Shown: positions 1 through 7,185, counted from the first letter of the stretch. The stretch: DNA of 38,985 bases from an uncultured Clostridia bacterium (GCA_947627665.1 CANQWX010000018.1:1-38985); one strand, 5' to 3'. Program-made: numbers and translations. Notes: generated by a model from the sequence alone, not told the origin.

Positions 1-53
1 GCGGAGGACTGAAAATCCTTATGTCGGCGGTTCGATTCCACCCCAAGCCACCA
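1..53 (+). tRNA. tRNA-Phe(GAA), 3' part only
   Basis: The 5' half lies outside the window. What is seen: an anticodon stem GAGGA/TCCTT around the loop CTGAAAA, giving anticodon GAA (Phe); a T-arm with loop TTCGATT; an acceptor 3' strand CCAAGCC, discriminator A and encoded CCA at 51-53. It is the first of three same-strand tRNA genes (Phe, Thr, Tyr). Confidence 0.9.
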
Positions 54-289
54 CCTCGTCGGCGCAAACTCCGCTTTAAGCACTTCGCGCTTTGCGCAAA
101 GTGCAAGTACGCTCCGTTGCGCCTCCTCTTCCCAAAAAAATACTTCGTCTTTTTTTGGGAACCCTATAAGGGATGCGCAGCTTGCGGTTTTAATGCGGGT
201 TGCTCCTCTTCCCAAAAAATCATGCTACGCAATCTTTTTGGGGAACCCTGTAAAGGGGAATTGGTGAGTGCCCGAAAGGGCATGATCTT
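54..289. repeat. tRNA-Phe/tRNA-Thr spacer filled with palindromes
   Basis: No gene is seen. The spacer holds three palindromes. An imperfect one spans 61-123 (outer arms GGCGCAA/TTGCGCC, inner GCACTT/AAGTGC). A perfect 12-bp hairpin spans 129-161 (TTCCCAAAAAAA, 9-nt loop, TTTTTTTGGGAA). A near-copy spans about 209-245. The second and third belong to a direct repeat with an 80-nt period: each has CTCCTCTTCCCAAAAAA, a variable loop, then a T-run with GGGAACCCT and a TAAGGG-like end (about 123-173 and 203-257). The motif CTCCTCTTCCCA resembles the 3' end of the nearby tRNA-Tyr (CACCTCTTCCCA), which may be chance. Function unknown. Confidence 0.7.
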
Positions 290-365
290 GCTGGTGTAGC
301 TCAATTGGCAGAGCAGCTGATTTGTAATCAGCAGGTTGCAGGTTCGATTCCGGTCACCAGCTCCA
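290..365 (+). tRNA. tRNA-Thr(TGT)
   Basis: A full cloverleaf can be drawn by eye. The acceptor stem is GCTGGTG/CACCAGC, the D-arm is GCTC..GAGC, the anticodon stem carries loop TTTGTAA (anticodon TGT, Thr), and the T-loop is TTCGATT. Discriminator T and encoded CCA end at 365. No separate promoter is visible between it and tRNA-Phe, so co-transcription is likely. Confidence 0.95.
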
Positions 366-382
366 AACAATTTCATAGAAAT

Positions 383-467
383 GGGAAGATTCCAGAGCGG
401 CCAAATGGATCAGACTGTAAATCTGACGTCAACGACTTCGGTGGTTCGAATCCACCTCTTCCCACCA
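383..467 (+). tRNA. tRNA-Tyr(GTA)
   Basis: The acceptor stem is GGGAAGA/TCTTCCC and the anticodon loop CTGTAAA gives GTA (Tyr). A long variable arm accounts for the 85-nt length, as expected for bacterial tRNA-Tyr. The T-loop is TTCGAAT and CCA is encoded at 465-467. It is 17 nt after tRNA-Thr and is followed by a terminator. Confidence 0.95.
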
Positions 468-518
468 AGAAAAACCTAAAACGAACCACTTTCAATGGCA
501 AGTTTTGGGCTTTTTCTT
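467..518 (+). terminator. terminator of the Phe-Thr-Tyr tRNA cluster
   Basis: An interrupted hairpin forms between AAGAAAAA..AAAAC (467-482) and GTTTT..TTTTTCTT (502-518). The T-rich 3' arm doubles as the U-tract. It lies directly after the tRNA-Tyr CCA. Confidence 0.6.
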
Positions 519-537
519 ACATTTTCAAAATCCTCTC

Positions 538-566
538 TTGACAAAATTGTCTTTTATTGATATATT
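538..566 (+). promoter_or_regulatory. sigma-A promoter for the Mrr-like gene
   Basis: TTGACA at 538-543, a 17-nt spacer and TATATT at 561-566. The start codon is 131 nt further on, so the transcript has a long 5' leader (about 573-697) in which I see no recognisable riboswitch. Confidence 0.75.
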
Positions 567-697
567 GGATTAGAGCAAAAGAATTATGCCTGCACTGAAA
601 AGGTTCGCTAAAATTTTACGCTGGCGGCAAACGAGAGCGGGAGAAGTAATTTTATCAAGTTCAGCAAGGAATACAATGTATATATGGAGCGGTCCAT

Positions 698-1288
698 ATG
701 AAAAAAGGTACGAGTTTGGAAAGAAAAGTCTACGAAACAATAAACAGACTTATCGATAATGGGAAGTTTCCGTTTTCGGCTTCGCAATGCAAGGTATTCC
801 AGCATAAAAAGTACTACTCGAAAGACCGCGGCGCCCACATTGAAACTGATATATCCATAGAAGTCTTCATGGGAAATGCGACCGATCCTTTCTTTTTATG
901 GATATGGGAATGTAAAGATTATAGCAGTCCGATCCCCGTCAATGAGCTGGAAGAATTTCATTCCAAGCTCGAACAAATCGGAGCCGATAACACAAAAGGG
1001 ACCATGATAACATCCAACGGGTGGTTCCAATCCGGCGCCCTGAATTATGCAAGATCAAAAAGAATAGGACTTGTAAGAATGCTCCCCGAGGATCAGGTGG
1101 AGATCATCATGCAATGCATGACCCCGGATATGATAGGCCGTATGAGTCGGAAGAACAACTTTATCGCAGCACTGACTCTGAGATCATATGAATCGGACAT
1201 GCAGGATACATTTATCATAGACGGCAACGACCGTTTCTCCTTTTTGGACTCATACATAACGGACACCGTTAAAACGATCAAAAAATAA
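698..1288 (+). CDS. Mrr-like restriction endonuclease-fold protein
   Basis: A 196-residue protein with the pattern of a PD-(D/E)xK nuclease of the Mrr_cat type. It has an N-terminal helical part (LERKVYETINRLI), an acidic strand with E and D in HIETDISIEVF (about residues 47-57), then the core strand IWECKD (about 69-74) carrying the E-x-K catalytic pair. After that comes a helix with 'GADNTKGTMITSNGWFQSGA' and a strand IGLVRML typical of the fold. No methyltransferase or specificity subunit is adjacent, so a stand-alone defence nuclease or a DNA-repair/mobile-element nuclease are both possible. The ATG is preceded by GGAG at 686-689. It sits just downstream of the tRNA cluster in an AT-richer stretch, which suggests acquired DNA. 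The family assignment is fairly sure; the substrate is unknown. Confidence 0.7.
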   Translation: MKKGTSLERKVYETINRLIDNGKFPFSASQCKVFQHKKYYSKDRGAHIETDISIEVFMGNATDPFFLWIWECKDYSSPIPVNELEEFHSKLEQIGADNTKGTMITSNGWFQSGALNYARSKRIGLVRMLPEDQVEIIMQCMTPDMIGRMSRKNNFIAALTLRSYESDMQDTFIIDGNDRFSFLDSYITDTVKTIKK

Positions 1289-1428
1289 GCCCCATGAGGA
1301 TAGCCGTTTTTGGCTTCCCTCTCCAAAATCGAAATGCAGAACGGTGAAACGTCTGATACATTGTTCGGCTTCCCGAGTGATGCGCCGCAGCACATCCAAA
1401 CCGCTCGTTGTTTTACGGTATCAATACT

Positions 1429-1474
1429 CCACCATGAAAAGGGGCACCCTGTTGGGTGCCCCTTTTCGTGGTGG
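1429..1474. terminator. long hairpin between the Mrr-like gene and the XRE gene
   Basis: A 21-bp stem with one G-T or C-A position: CCACCATGAAAAGGGGCACCC-type arms (1429-1449 and 1454-1474) around TGTT. It lies between convergent genes and could end both transcripts. No U-tract follows the stem on either strand. On the minus strand the stem begins with CCACCA of a tRNA-3'-end-like sequence (see findings). Confidence 0.6.
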
Positions 1475-1501
1475 TCGAGGTGGAAATTCAAACTGTGGCG
1501 C

Positions 1502-1705
1502 TTATTCTCCGTTGATCAGTTCGTCGATTTGAACTTGAAAAATTATGCCGAGCCTTCGGAGCATTTCGATATTAGGCTCCGTTCGCCCTTGCTCCCAATT
1601 TGCATAGCAACTTTCCACAACGCCTAACTCGCTCGCCACTTGTTTTTGAGTCAGTTCGCAGTCCCTTCGAATCTGTTTCAAATTCTGACAAAATAGCTTA
1701 TCCAT
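1502..1705 (-). CDS. XRE-family small transcriptional repressor
   Basis: A 67-residue single-domain helix-turn-helix protein of the lambda cI/XRE type. Helices 2-3 read LTQKQVASELGVVESCYANWEQGR, shown here in parts: LTQKQVASELG is the first HTH helix and ESCYANWEQGR the recognition helix. The C-terminal tail LGIIFQVQIDELING is typical of stand-alone XRE proteins. It is divergent from the small gene at 1819, and a perfect 14-bp inverted repeat (1725-1738/1748-1761) sits between them over the promoter of that gene. That is the expected operator for a repressor controlling its neighbour and probably itself. The start ATG at 1705 lies 20 bp from the inverted repeat; a weak AAGTCAAA-type upstream region gives no strong ribosome site. 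Confidence 0.85.
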   Translation of the reverse strand: MDKLFCQNLKQIRRDCELTQKQVASELGVVESCYANWEQGRTEPNIEMLRRLGIIFQVQIDELINGE

Positions 1706-1724
1706 AAAAAAATTTTAAGTCAAA

Positions 1725-1761
1725 CTACACATTTTATCTTGACAATAGATAAAATGTGTAG
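1725..1761. promoter_or_regulatory. operator: 14-bp perfect inverted repeat
   Basis: CTACACATTTTATC (1725-1738), a 9-bp centre TTGACAATA, and GATAAAATGTGTAG (1748-1761). The centre contains the -35 box of the gene at 1819, and the right arm fills the -35/-10 spacer. A protein bound here would block that promoter. The natural ligand is the XRE protein encoded just to the left. Confidence 0.85.
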
Positions 1762-1767
1762 TACAAT
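1739..1767 (+). promoter_or_regulatory. promoter of the small unknown gene
   Basis: TTGACA at 1739-1744, a 17-nt spacer and TACAAT at 1762-1767, embedded in the XRE operator. The first ATG downstream (1774) falls at the expected transcription start, so the SD-preceded ATG at 1819 is the better start. Confidence 0.85.
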
Positions 1768-1818
1768 TTTAGTATGCTGCACTACAGTAAATATTCGCTT
1801 TCAGAAGGAGAAAGAAAA

Positions 1819-2163
1819 ATGGCTGGATTTTTCAAAATGATGTTGCGCATGAACTCAAACATGATTGGCGTAGTGACGGGGACGGATTTCCGCAATGGAA
1901 ATCTGCCTATGGCTTATTTGGGCGAAGGTGAAAAAGAAGGCAAAGGGAAACTAATGATATACGGGGAAAAACTCGATGATTATGTTTTCGGCAGAGAGGA
2001 TGTCACCTCTTGTACAGTACTTCAACAAGAAACACATTTCAAAATGGCAAATAATCAGCAAAAAATCGGTCCAAAATATCAGGTAAAATTCAAAGATGGT
2101 AAAGTCGCTATGATTTGCATTCCCGCAAATCAAGCATTTCGACTGGAGAATGTTATTATGTAA
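1819..2163 (+). CDS. small protein of unknown function under XRE control
   Basis: A 114-residue protein beginning MAGFFKMMLRMNSN. I chose ATG 1819 because AAGGAG lies 8 nt upstream and the alternative ATG 1774 is at the predicted +1. The sequence alternates short strands and polar stretches (GVVTGTDFRNG, YQVKFKDGKVAMICIPANQ), suggesting a small beta-rich cytoplasmic protein. There is no signal peptide, membrane segment or known motif. I do not recognise a family. The tight XRE operator, small size and accessory surroundings fit a toxin, antitoxin or phage-type regulated cargo gene, but nothing in the protein proves that. A terminator follows at 2196. Confidence 0.65.
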   Translation: MAGFFKMMLRMNSNMIGVVTGTDFRNGNLPMAYLGEGEKEGKGKLMIYGEKLDDYVFGREDVTSCTVLQQETHFKMANNQQKIGPKYQVKFKDGKVAMICIPANQAFRLENVIM

Positions 2164-2195
2164 ATTATTTACATCCCCAATGCTCCACAAAGCAG

Positions 2196-2219
2196 AAGGA
2201 CGGCGATGCCGTCCTTTTT
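2196..2219 (+). terminator. intrinsic terminator
   Basis: AAGGACGGC, loop GAT, GCCGTCCTT, followed by TTT. A compact 9-bp GC-rich stem with U-tract ends the transcript of the small gene at 1819. Confidence 0.85.
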
Positions 2220-2400
2220 GCGTGATGAGAAGAGGCGGTTCGGGACAGGGGATCACTTGGCGCCCCCTTGTAGGGGAGCTGTCACCGCAGGTGACTGAGG
2301 GGTTTTGCGAAAACCCTTTCCCCCTCGTTTCACTCGGGTACTTTCCCTTTCAGGGACAGCAGGGGTAAACTTAACGCCGTTCCTAAGTGTCATGTCGAGC
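2220..2400. repeat. non-coding stretch with small palindromes
   Basis: No gene is seen. Hairpins include GTCACC-GCA-GGTGAC near 2281 and AGGGGTTTT/GAAAACCCTT near 2299. The text (CCCCTTGTAGGGGAG, CCCTTTCCCCCTCG) resembles the dispersed G/C-run repeats common between genes of gut Clostridia. That comparison is from memory and was not searched. Confidence 0.4.
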
Positions 2401-2480
2401 GTAGCCGAAACATCTCCACCGCATTATAATAAGGCGAGATTTCTCCACGCGCCGCTCATGCGGCTTGATCGAAAAGACAA
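2389..2480. repeat. dispersed MITE-like repeat, copy A
   Basis: The stretch 2407-2445 (ACATCTCCACCGCATTATAA through GCGAGATTTCTC) is nearly identical to 12541-12579. The outer parts (TGTCATGTCGAGCG on the left; a degenerate TCGAAAAGACA on the right, better kept as GCTCGAAATGAC in copy B) form an imperfect terminal inverted repeat. No reading frame is present. It is probably a non-autonomous palindromic element. Confidence 0.6.
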
Positions 2481-2490
2481 TTTAATCTGA

Positions 2491-2519
2491 TTGACTTTTG
2501 TCAAATAATGTGATAAAAT
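2491..2519 (+). promoter_or_regulatory. promoter of the DUF6508-like gene
   Basis: TTGACT at 2491-2496, a 17-nt spacer and TAAAAT at 2514-2519. The start codon follows 40 nt downstream. Confidence 0.8.
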
Positions 2520-2559
2520 CAATATAGACTCTTTTCAATTTGAATCGTGGAATCAATCT

Positions 2560-2889
2560 ATGAAAAATACTGTTGCATCCATTTTGACGCTCCTCAATAC
2601 ACAGCAACCTTTGGTCTGCGAGGAAGGACGAATGCCATACTATAAGTATCCGCAGGGTTTGTACAAATCACTTTGCGATTTAGTCCAAACCCTTGGACCC
2701 GATTATTGTTACGTTGACCATATTGAAGAAGTTCTGAAAATTTCTACCGATAAACTTGAACTTACTCAAATTTCCACCTATCTTACCTGGCTGATTAGGG
2801 GAGAACGGTTTTGCGATGGTCTGATCGCTGAGAACATCGAAAATGGAATGCTGAAAGGTGTATTGGAACGGTTGCTCCTTTTGTGCTAA
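2560..2889 (+). CDS. DUF6508-like protein
   Basis: A 109-residue protein. The C-terminal half, with 'YLTWLIRGERFCDGLIAENI' followed by ENGMLKGVLERL, matches the hallmark of DUF6508 proteins as I remember them (an RGERFCDG core followed by an E-N/S-G-x-L-LERL helix). The family has no established function and often occurs in accessory DNA. There is no signal peptide or membrane segment. It has its own promoter and only a weak ribosome site (GTGGA). It ends at a bidirectional terminator shared with the convergent YjzC-like gene. Family call moderately sure; role unknown. Confidence 0.7.
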   Translation: MKNTVASILTLLNTQQPLVCEEGRMPYYKYPQGLYKSLCDLVQTLGPDYCYVDHIEEVLKISTDKLELTQISTYLTWLIRGERFCDGLIAENIENGMLKGVLERLLLLC

Positions 2890-2912
2890 AACAAATATAG
2901 TAAAACCGAGAA

Positions 2913-2948
2913 AAAAAGAGCGATCCCGATGTGGGGACCGCTCTTTTT
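2913..2948. terminator. bidirectional terminator
   Basis: AAAAAGAGCG (2913-2922) pairs with CGCTCTTTTT (2939-2948), with an inner TCCC/GGGG pairing. A-tract and T-tract on the two sides let it serve both convergent genes. Confidence 0.85.
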
Positions 2949-2958
2949 CCTTTCTCGA

Positions 2959-3123
2959 TTATTCGTGGTCCATGACCCAATAGCCGCCCTCGTGCTGAAG
3001 AGGGGGGAAGGTGGTACCCTTCTCGAGATAGGTCTTTTCATCATCGTGGCTGTTGCCGTTCTTGTCGTAAGCCTTATAATTGCAAGACATCGGAACGGTT
3101 TCGCCGCTTCTGAATTTTTGCAT
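2959..3123 (-). CDS. YjzC-like small protein
   Basis: A 54-residue protein from MQKFRSGETVPMSC to GGYWVMDHE. The layout (K-F-R-S-G-E-x-V-P near the N-terminus, LEKGTTFPPLQHEGGYWV at the end) matches the YjzC family of small Firmicutes proteins of unknown function. I chose ATG 3123 because GGGAGGA lies 7 nt upstream; a longer frame reaching 3201 has no ribosome site. Soluble, no signal peptide. In this family short strands and a zinc-ribbon-like fold have been guessed, but no Cys pair is kept here (only one Cys). Confidence 0.7.
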   Translation of the reverse strand: MQKFRSGETVPMSCNYKAYDKNGNSHDDEKTYLEKGTTFPPLQHEGGYWVMDHE

Positions 3124-3218
3124 TTTTTTGTCCTCCCACCGAGCAATTTGCGCAAAATGTACATTCTTATTCCTATTTATGTAATTTTCGTGAAAATGCA
3201 AATTTTACCGATGTTTTG

Positions 3219-3246
3219 TTGACAATTTTTTCGGGAAGAGTATAAT
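3219..3246 (+). promoter_or_regulatory. promoter of the ABC exporter operon
   Basis: TTGACA at 3219-3224, a 16-nt spacer and a perfect TATAAT at 3241-3246. It leaves an 85-nt leader before the TTG start at 3338; no regulator gene or clear operator lies next to it. Confidence 0.85.
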
Positions 3247-3337
3247 AAAAATAATGTAAAGCAAAGCGTAAATTTCGGTGAAATTTGCGCGGTTTTTTTC
3301 GGTAACAACTTTTTTCAACATATTGGGAGGTGTTCTT

Positions 3338-5170
3338 TTGATAAAGACACTTGCAAAGAGCATCCGGGAATATAAACTTTCCTCGATCCTCTCGCCCGTG
3401 ATCGTGACGGGGGAGGTCGTTCTCGAATGCCTCATTCCGTTCGTGATCACCAAACTAGGAGATGCGTTAGAAATTGCCAAAAAAACAGGTAGCAATATGT
3501 CACTTTGGGCGAATGAAGTTACTTCATGGACTTCGCTTGGTATAGTGCAATTTGCGCTTATTTTGGTTGCGATGGCGCTCGCCTCGCTTGCCTGCGGCGC
3601 CTTGGCGGGCTATTTCTGCGCGAAGGCTTCCTGCGGCTTTGCGAAAAACCTCAGAAAAGATCTGTACTATAGGGTGCAGGACTTTTCCTTTGAGAACATC
3701 GATAAATTTTCGACGCCATCCCTTGTCACCCGTATGACGACGGACGTCAATAACGTCCAGTTCGCTTTTATGACGATCATCCGCACGGCGATCAGAAGCC
3801 CGCTCATGATGGCGTTCTCCGTCGTCATGGCGTTCGTGATCGGCGGAAGTCTTGCCTGGATCTTCCTTGCCGTCATTCTGCCTCTCGCGTTTATCCTCTT
3901 TTTTATCATGTGGAAAACGATGCCGCTCTTTCACAGCGTATTCAAAAAGTATGACAACCTCAACGAGAGCATCCAGGAGAACGTAAAGGGGATCCGCGTC
4001 GTCAAATCCTATGTGCGCGAAGAGCACGAAAAGGAGAAGTTCGACCGCGCCGCGACCGATGTGCAAAGGGATTTCACCAAAGCCGAGCGCATCCTCGCAT
4101 GGAACAACCCCGCCATGCAGCTCTTCTTTTACGGTGTGCTTTCGACGACCCTGTTTCTCGGCTCTTATTTTGTTTTCAACCAAACAGGGTTTAATGTGAT
4201 GACTATTACCCAGCTTGTCGTCTACGGCATGCAGATTTTGATGTCGCTCATGATGTTCTCCATGGTGTTTGCAATGATCGCCATGTCCATCGAGAGCGCG
4301 CGGCGTATCTGCGAAGTGTTGCAGGAAGAGCCGACGCTCCACAGCCCCGAGAATCCCATTCACGAAGTGGCGGACGGCTCCATCGACTTCTGCGATGTGA
4401 GTTTCAAGTATTCGCCGACCGCCGAAAGAAACGTGTTGGAAAACATCGAACTCCACATCAAATCGGGGGAAACGATCGGGATCATCGGCGGGACGGGTTC
4501 GAGCAAGACCTCGCTCGTCAACCTCATCTCCCGCCTCTATGACGTGACGGAGGGTTGCGTGAAGGTAGGCGGACACGACGTGCGCGAATACGATCTCGAA
4601 TCGCTCCGCAACCAGGTTTCCGTCGTTCTTCAAAAGAATGAATTGTTCTCGGGGTCCATCAAGGACAATCTGCGGTGGGGGAACCCGAATGCGACCGATG
4701 AAGAACTCGTCGAGGCATGCAAACTTGCGCAGGCGGACGAATTCATCCAAAGTTTTCCCGATCAATACGATACCCATATCGAACAGGGCGGCACCAATGT
4801 TTCGGGCGGACAGAAGCAGCGCCTCTGCATTGCCCGCGCCCTGCTCAAAAAACCCAAGATCTTGATTTTGGACGACTCGACGAGCGCCGTCGACACCCAC
4901 ACGGACGCGCTCATCCGCAAGGCGTTCCGCGAATATATCCCGTCGACGACAAAGATCATCATCGCACAGCGCACCTCCTCGGTGGAGGACGCAGACCGCA
5001 TCATCATCATGGAGGCGGGCAAGATCGTCGCGGTCGGTACGCACGAGGAACTTCTGTACCACAACCCGATCTATACCGAAGTTTACACCACCCAGAATAA
5101 GGGCGGCAAAGCGATCTCTTCGCTCGATCAAATGAACGACGAAAAGGAGGAAAACGGCCATGCCGAATAA
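3338..5170 (+). CDS. ABC exporter half, degenerate-site subunit
   Basis: About 610 residues: an N-terminal six-helix exporter membrane domain (about 1-330) and a nucleotide-binding domain. Walker A reads GGTGSSKTS (third Gly replaced by Ser, about 385-392), the signature is VSGGQ (about 487), Walker B reads LILDDSTSAVD with Asp in place of the catalytic Glu (about 508), and the switch His is Gln (IIAQRTSS). These losses are those of the non-hydrolysing subunit in heterodimeric exporters such as BmrCD, LmrCD and TM287/288. I chose TTG 3338 because GGGAGG lies 7 nt upstream; an upstream GTG at 3278 has no ribosome site. It overlaps the partner gene by 11 nt, so the two are made together. The substrate is probably drugs, lipids or peptides and cannot be read from the sequence. 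Confidence 0.9.
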   Translation: MIKTLAKSIREYKLSSILSPVIVTGEVVLECLIPFVITKLGDALEIAKKTGSNMSLWANEVTSWTSLGIVQFALILVAMALASLACGALAGYFCAKASCGFAKNLRKDLYYRVQDFSFENIDKFSTPSLVTRMTTDVNNVQFAFMTIIRTAIRSPLMMAFSVVMAFVIGGSLAWIFLAVILPLAFILFFIMWKTMPLFHSVFKKYDNLNESIQENVKGIRVVKSYVREEHEKEKFDRAATDVQRDFTKAERILAWNNPAMQLFFYGVLSTTLFLGSYFVFNQTGFNVMTITQLVVYGMQILMSLMMFSMVFAMIAMSIESARRICEVLQEEPTLHSPENPIHEVADGSIDFCDVSFKYSPTAERNVLENIELHIKSGETIGIIGGTGSSKTSLVNLISRLYDVTEGCVKVGGHDVREYDLESLRNQVSVVLQKNELFSGSIKDNLRWGNPNATDEELVEACKLAQADEFIQSFPDQYDTHIEQGGTNVSGGQKQRLCIARALLKKPKILILDDSTSAVDTHTDALIRKAFREYIPSTTKIIIAQRTSSVEDADRIIIMEAGKIVAVGTHEELLYHNPIYTEVYTTQNKGGKAISSLDQMNDEKEENGHAE

Positions 5171-7136
5171 CCGCAATCAAAATTTGCGCCGTCCCTCCGC
5201 CCCCAGGGGGACGTTCAAGCGCATCATGAAGTCGCTCTTCCACTTCTATCCGAAGATGGCGACTGCCGCGCTCATCTGTATCGTCTTTAACGCCGTCATC
5301 TCTGCGCTTCCTACCATCTTCATGCAACAGGTGTTCTCCATTATTGAGGATGCGTTCAACGTAGAGTCTACGGCGCACGTCGGATACACGCTCGGCTGGG
5401 CAGACGTCGGCGGGCAGATCACCCGTATCATGCTAGTACTCATCAGCCTTTATGTCGTGTCGCTCATCTCGGGCGCGATCGACAAACAGCTCATGGCGAT
5501 CATCACGCAAGGGTACCTCAAAAAGATGCGCGAGCAGATGTTCAACGGAATGCAGGACCTGCCCATCCGCTACTTCGACACCCACAGCCACGGCGACATC
5601 ATGAGCTATTACACCAACGATATCGACACGTTGCGCCAGCTCATTTCGCAGTCCCTGCCGCAGCTTTTGACGTCGGGGATCATGGTGGTTACGCTGTTTT
5701 TCATTATGATCTATTACAGCGTATGGCTCACCCTTATCGTATTTGGGTGCATTGGTCTTATTCTCTTTGTGACGAAGGTCGTCGGCGGGGGCGCGGGAAA
5801 GTACTTTCTCGCTTCCCAGCGCGCGGTCGCGCGCACCGAGGGCTATGTCGAAGAGATGATGAACGGGCAGAAAGTCGTGAAAGTGTTCTGCCATGAGGAG
5901 GCGGCGAAGCACGATTTCGACCAGTACAACGACATCCTGTGCGAACAGACGACCTATGCAAACGCCTATGCAAACATGCTCATGCCTATTTTGGGGAACA
6001 TCGGGCATGTGCTCTATGTCGTCGTCGCGCTTGTCGGATGTATATTTAGCATGTATGGAGTTTCAAATTTCTCTATCGGTGCAAAACTTAACCCTGGCGA
6101 ACTTGCATCTTTTGCAAGCAATCTTGGCGGCATTGGGTTGATTGCTGCTTTCCTGCAAGCCACGAGGCAATTTACCAACAACATCAACCAGGTTTCCAAC
6201 CAGGTGAACTCCGTCGTCATGGGCCTTGCGGGCGCGGCGCGCGTGTTTGCGCTCATCGACGAGAAGCCCGAACCCGACGAGGGGTATGTCACCCTCGTCA
6301 ACGTCAAAGAGGAGAACGGAGAACTTGTCGAGTGCGAAGAACGCACGGGCGTCTGGGCTTGGAAGCACCCGCACGGCGACGGGACCATCACCTACACCCG
6401 CTTAGAGGGGGATGTGCGCCTCTTCGACGTGAATTTCGGCTATGATCCCGAGAAGATCGTCTTGCACGATGTGAGCCTCTATGCCCGTCCCGGACAGAAG
6501 ATCGCCTTCGTCGGCGCCACGGGCGCGGGCAAGACGACGATCACCAACCTCATCACCCGTTTCTACGACATCGCGGACGGCAAGATCCGCTACGACGGGA
6601 TCAACCTCAACAAAATCAAGAAAGCAGACCTTCGCCGCTCCATCGGCATGGTCTTGCAGGACACCAACCTGTTCACAGGTTCCGTGATGGACAATATCCG
6701 CTACGGCAGGCTCGACGCGACCGACGAAGAGTGTATCTCGGCGGCGAAACTTGCGGGCGCGGACGACTTCATTACCCGCCTTCCCGAGGGCTACAACACG
6801 ATGCTCCATCAAAACGGGGCGAACCTCTCGCAGGGGCAGCGGCAGCTTCTCTCCATTGCCCGCGCGGCGGTCGCCGACCCGCCCGTGATGATTTTGGACG
6901 AGGCGACTTCTTCTATCGACACCCGCACCGAGGCGATCGTGCAACGCGGCATGGATAAGCTCATGGAGGGGAGAACGGTATTTGTCATCGCGCACCGCCT
7001 CTCCACCGTCAAGAACAGCAACGTCATCATGGTGCTCGACCACGGCCGCATCATCGAACGCGGCACGCACGAACAACTCATCGACATGAAAGGACAGTAT
7101 TTCAGACTGTATACGGGAGCGTTCGAACTCGAATAA
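5160..7136 (+). CDS. ABC exporter half, catalytic subunit
   Basis: 658 residues, the partner of the preceding gene. A membrane domain (about 45-360) is followed by a linker insertion of about 60 residues (PDEGYVTLVNVKEENG .. GVWAWKHPHGDG), then the ATPase domain. Walker A GATGAGKTT (about 452), a signature reading LSQGQ (about 555), canonical Walker B MILDEATSSID with catalytic Glu (about 577-587), and the switch His in IAHRLST. The linker insertion is a recurrent feature of clostridial members of this exporter group. Its intact site pairs with the degenerate subunit, so one of the two ATP sites hydrolyses. The start ATG overlaps the previous gene and is preceded by AAAAGGAGGAAAA. A hairpin at 7147 ends the operon. 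Confidence 0.92.
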   Translation: MPNNRNQNLRRPSAPRGTFKRIMKSLFHFYPKMATAALICIVFNAVISALPTIFMQQVFSIIEDAFNVESTAHVGYTLGWADVGGQITRIMLVLISLYVVSLISGAIDKQLMAIITQGYLKKMREQMFNGMQDLPIRYFDTHSHGDIMSYYTNDIDTLRQLISQSLPQLLTSGIMVVTLFFIMIYYSVWLTLIVFGCIGLILFVTKVVGGGAGKYFLASQRAVARTEGYVEEMMNGQKVVKVFCHEEAAKHDFDQYNDILCEQTTYANAYANMLMPILGNIGHVLYVVVALVGCIFSMYGVSNFSIGAKLNPGELASFASNLGGIGLIAAFLQATRQFTNNINQVSNQVNSVVMGLAGAARVFALIDEKPEPDEGYVTLVNVKEENGELVECEERTGVWAWKHPHGDGTITYTRLEGDVRLFDVNFGYDPEKIVLHDVSLYARPGQKIAFVGATGAGKTTITNLITRFYDIADGKIRYDGINLNKIKKADLRRSIGMVLQDTNLFTGSVMDNIRYGRLDATDEECISAAKLAGADDFITRLPEGYNTMLHQNGANLSQGQRQLLSIARAAVADPPVMILDEATSSIDTRTEAIVQRGMDKLMEGRTVFVIAHRLSTVKNSNVIMVLDHGRIIERGTHEQLIDMKGQYFRLYTGAFELE

Positions 7137-7146
7137 GGACTTATGC

Positions 7147-7185
7147 AAAGGCCGCCCCGCTGCATGTTGCAGCGGGGCGGCCTTT
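7147..7185. terminator. hairpin between convergent genes
   Basis: An 18-bp perfect stem AAAGGCCGCCCCGCTGCA / TGCAGCGGGGCGGCCTTT around a TGT loop. It probably terminates both the ABC operon and the aminopeptidase gene, although only a short T-run is present. Confidence 0.8.

Noticed and set aside
3524-5176. Long open frame (550 codons) on the minus strand opposite the ABC exporter gene
   Set aside because: Arg/His/Asp-rich translation without family features, no promoter or ribosome site, and mirrored codon pattern of the exporter gene; an antisense shadow of GC-rich coding DNA.
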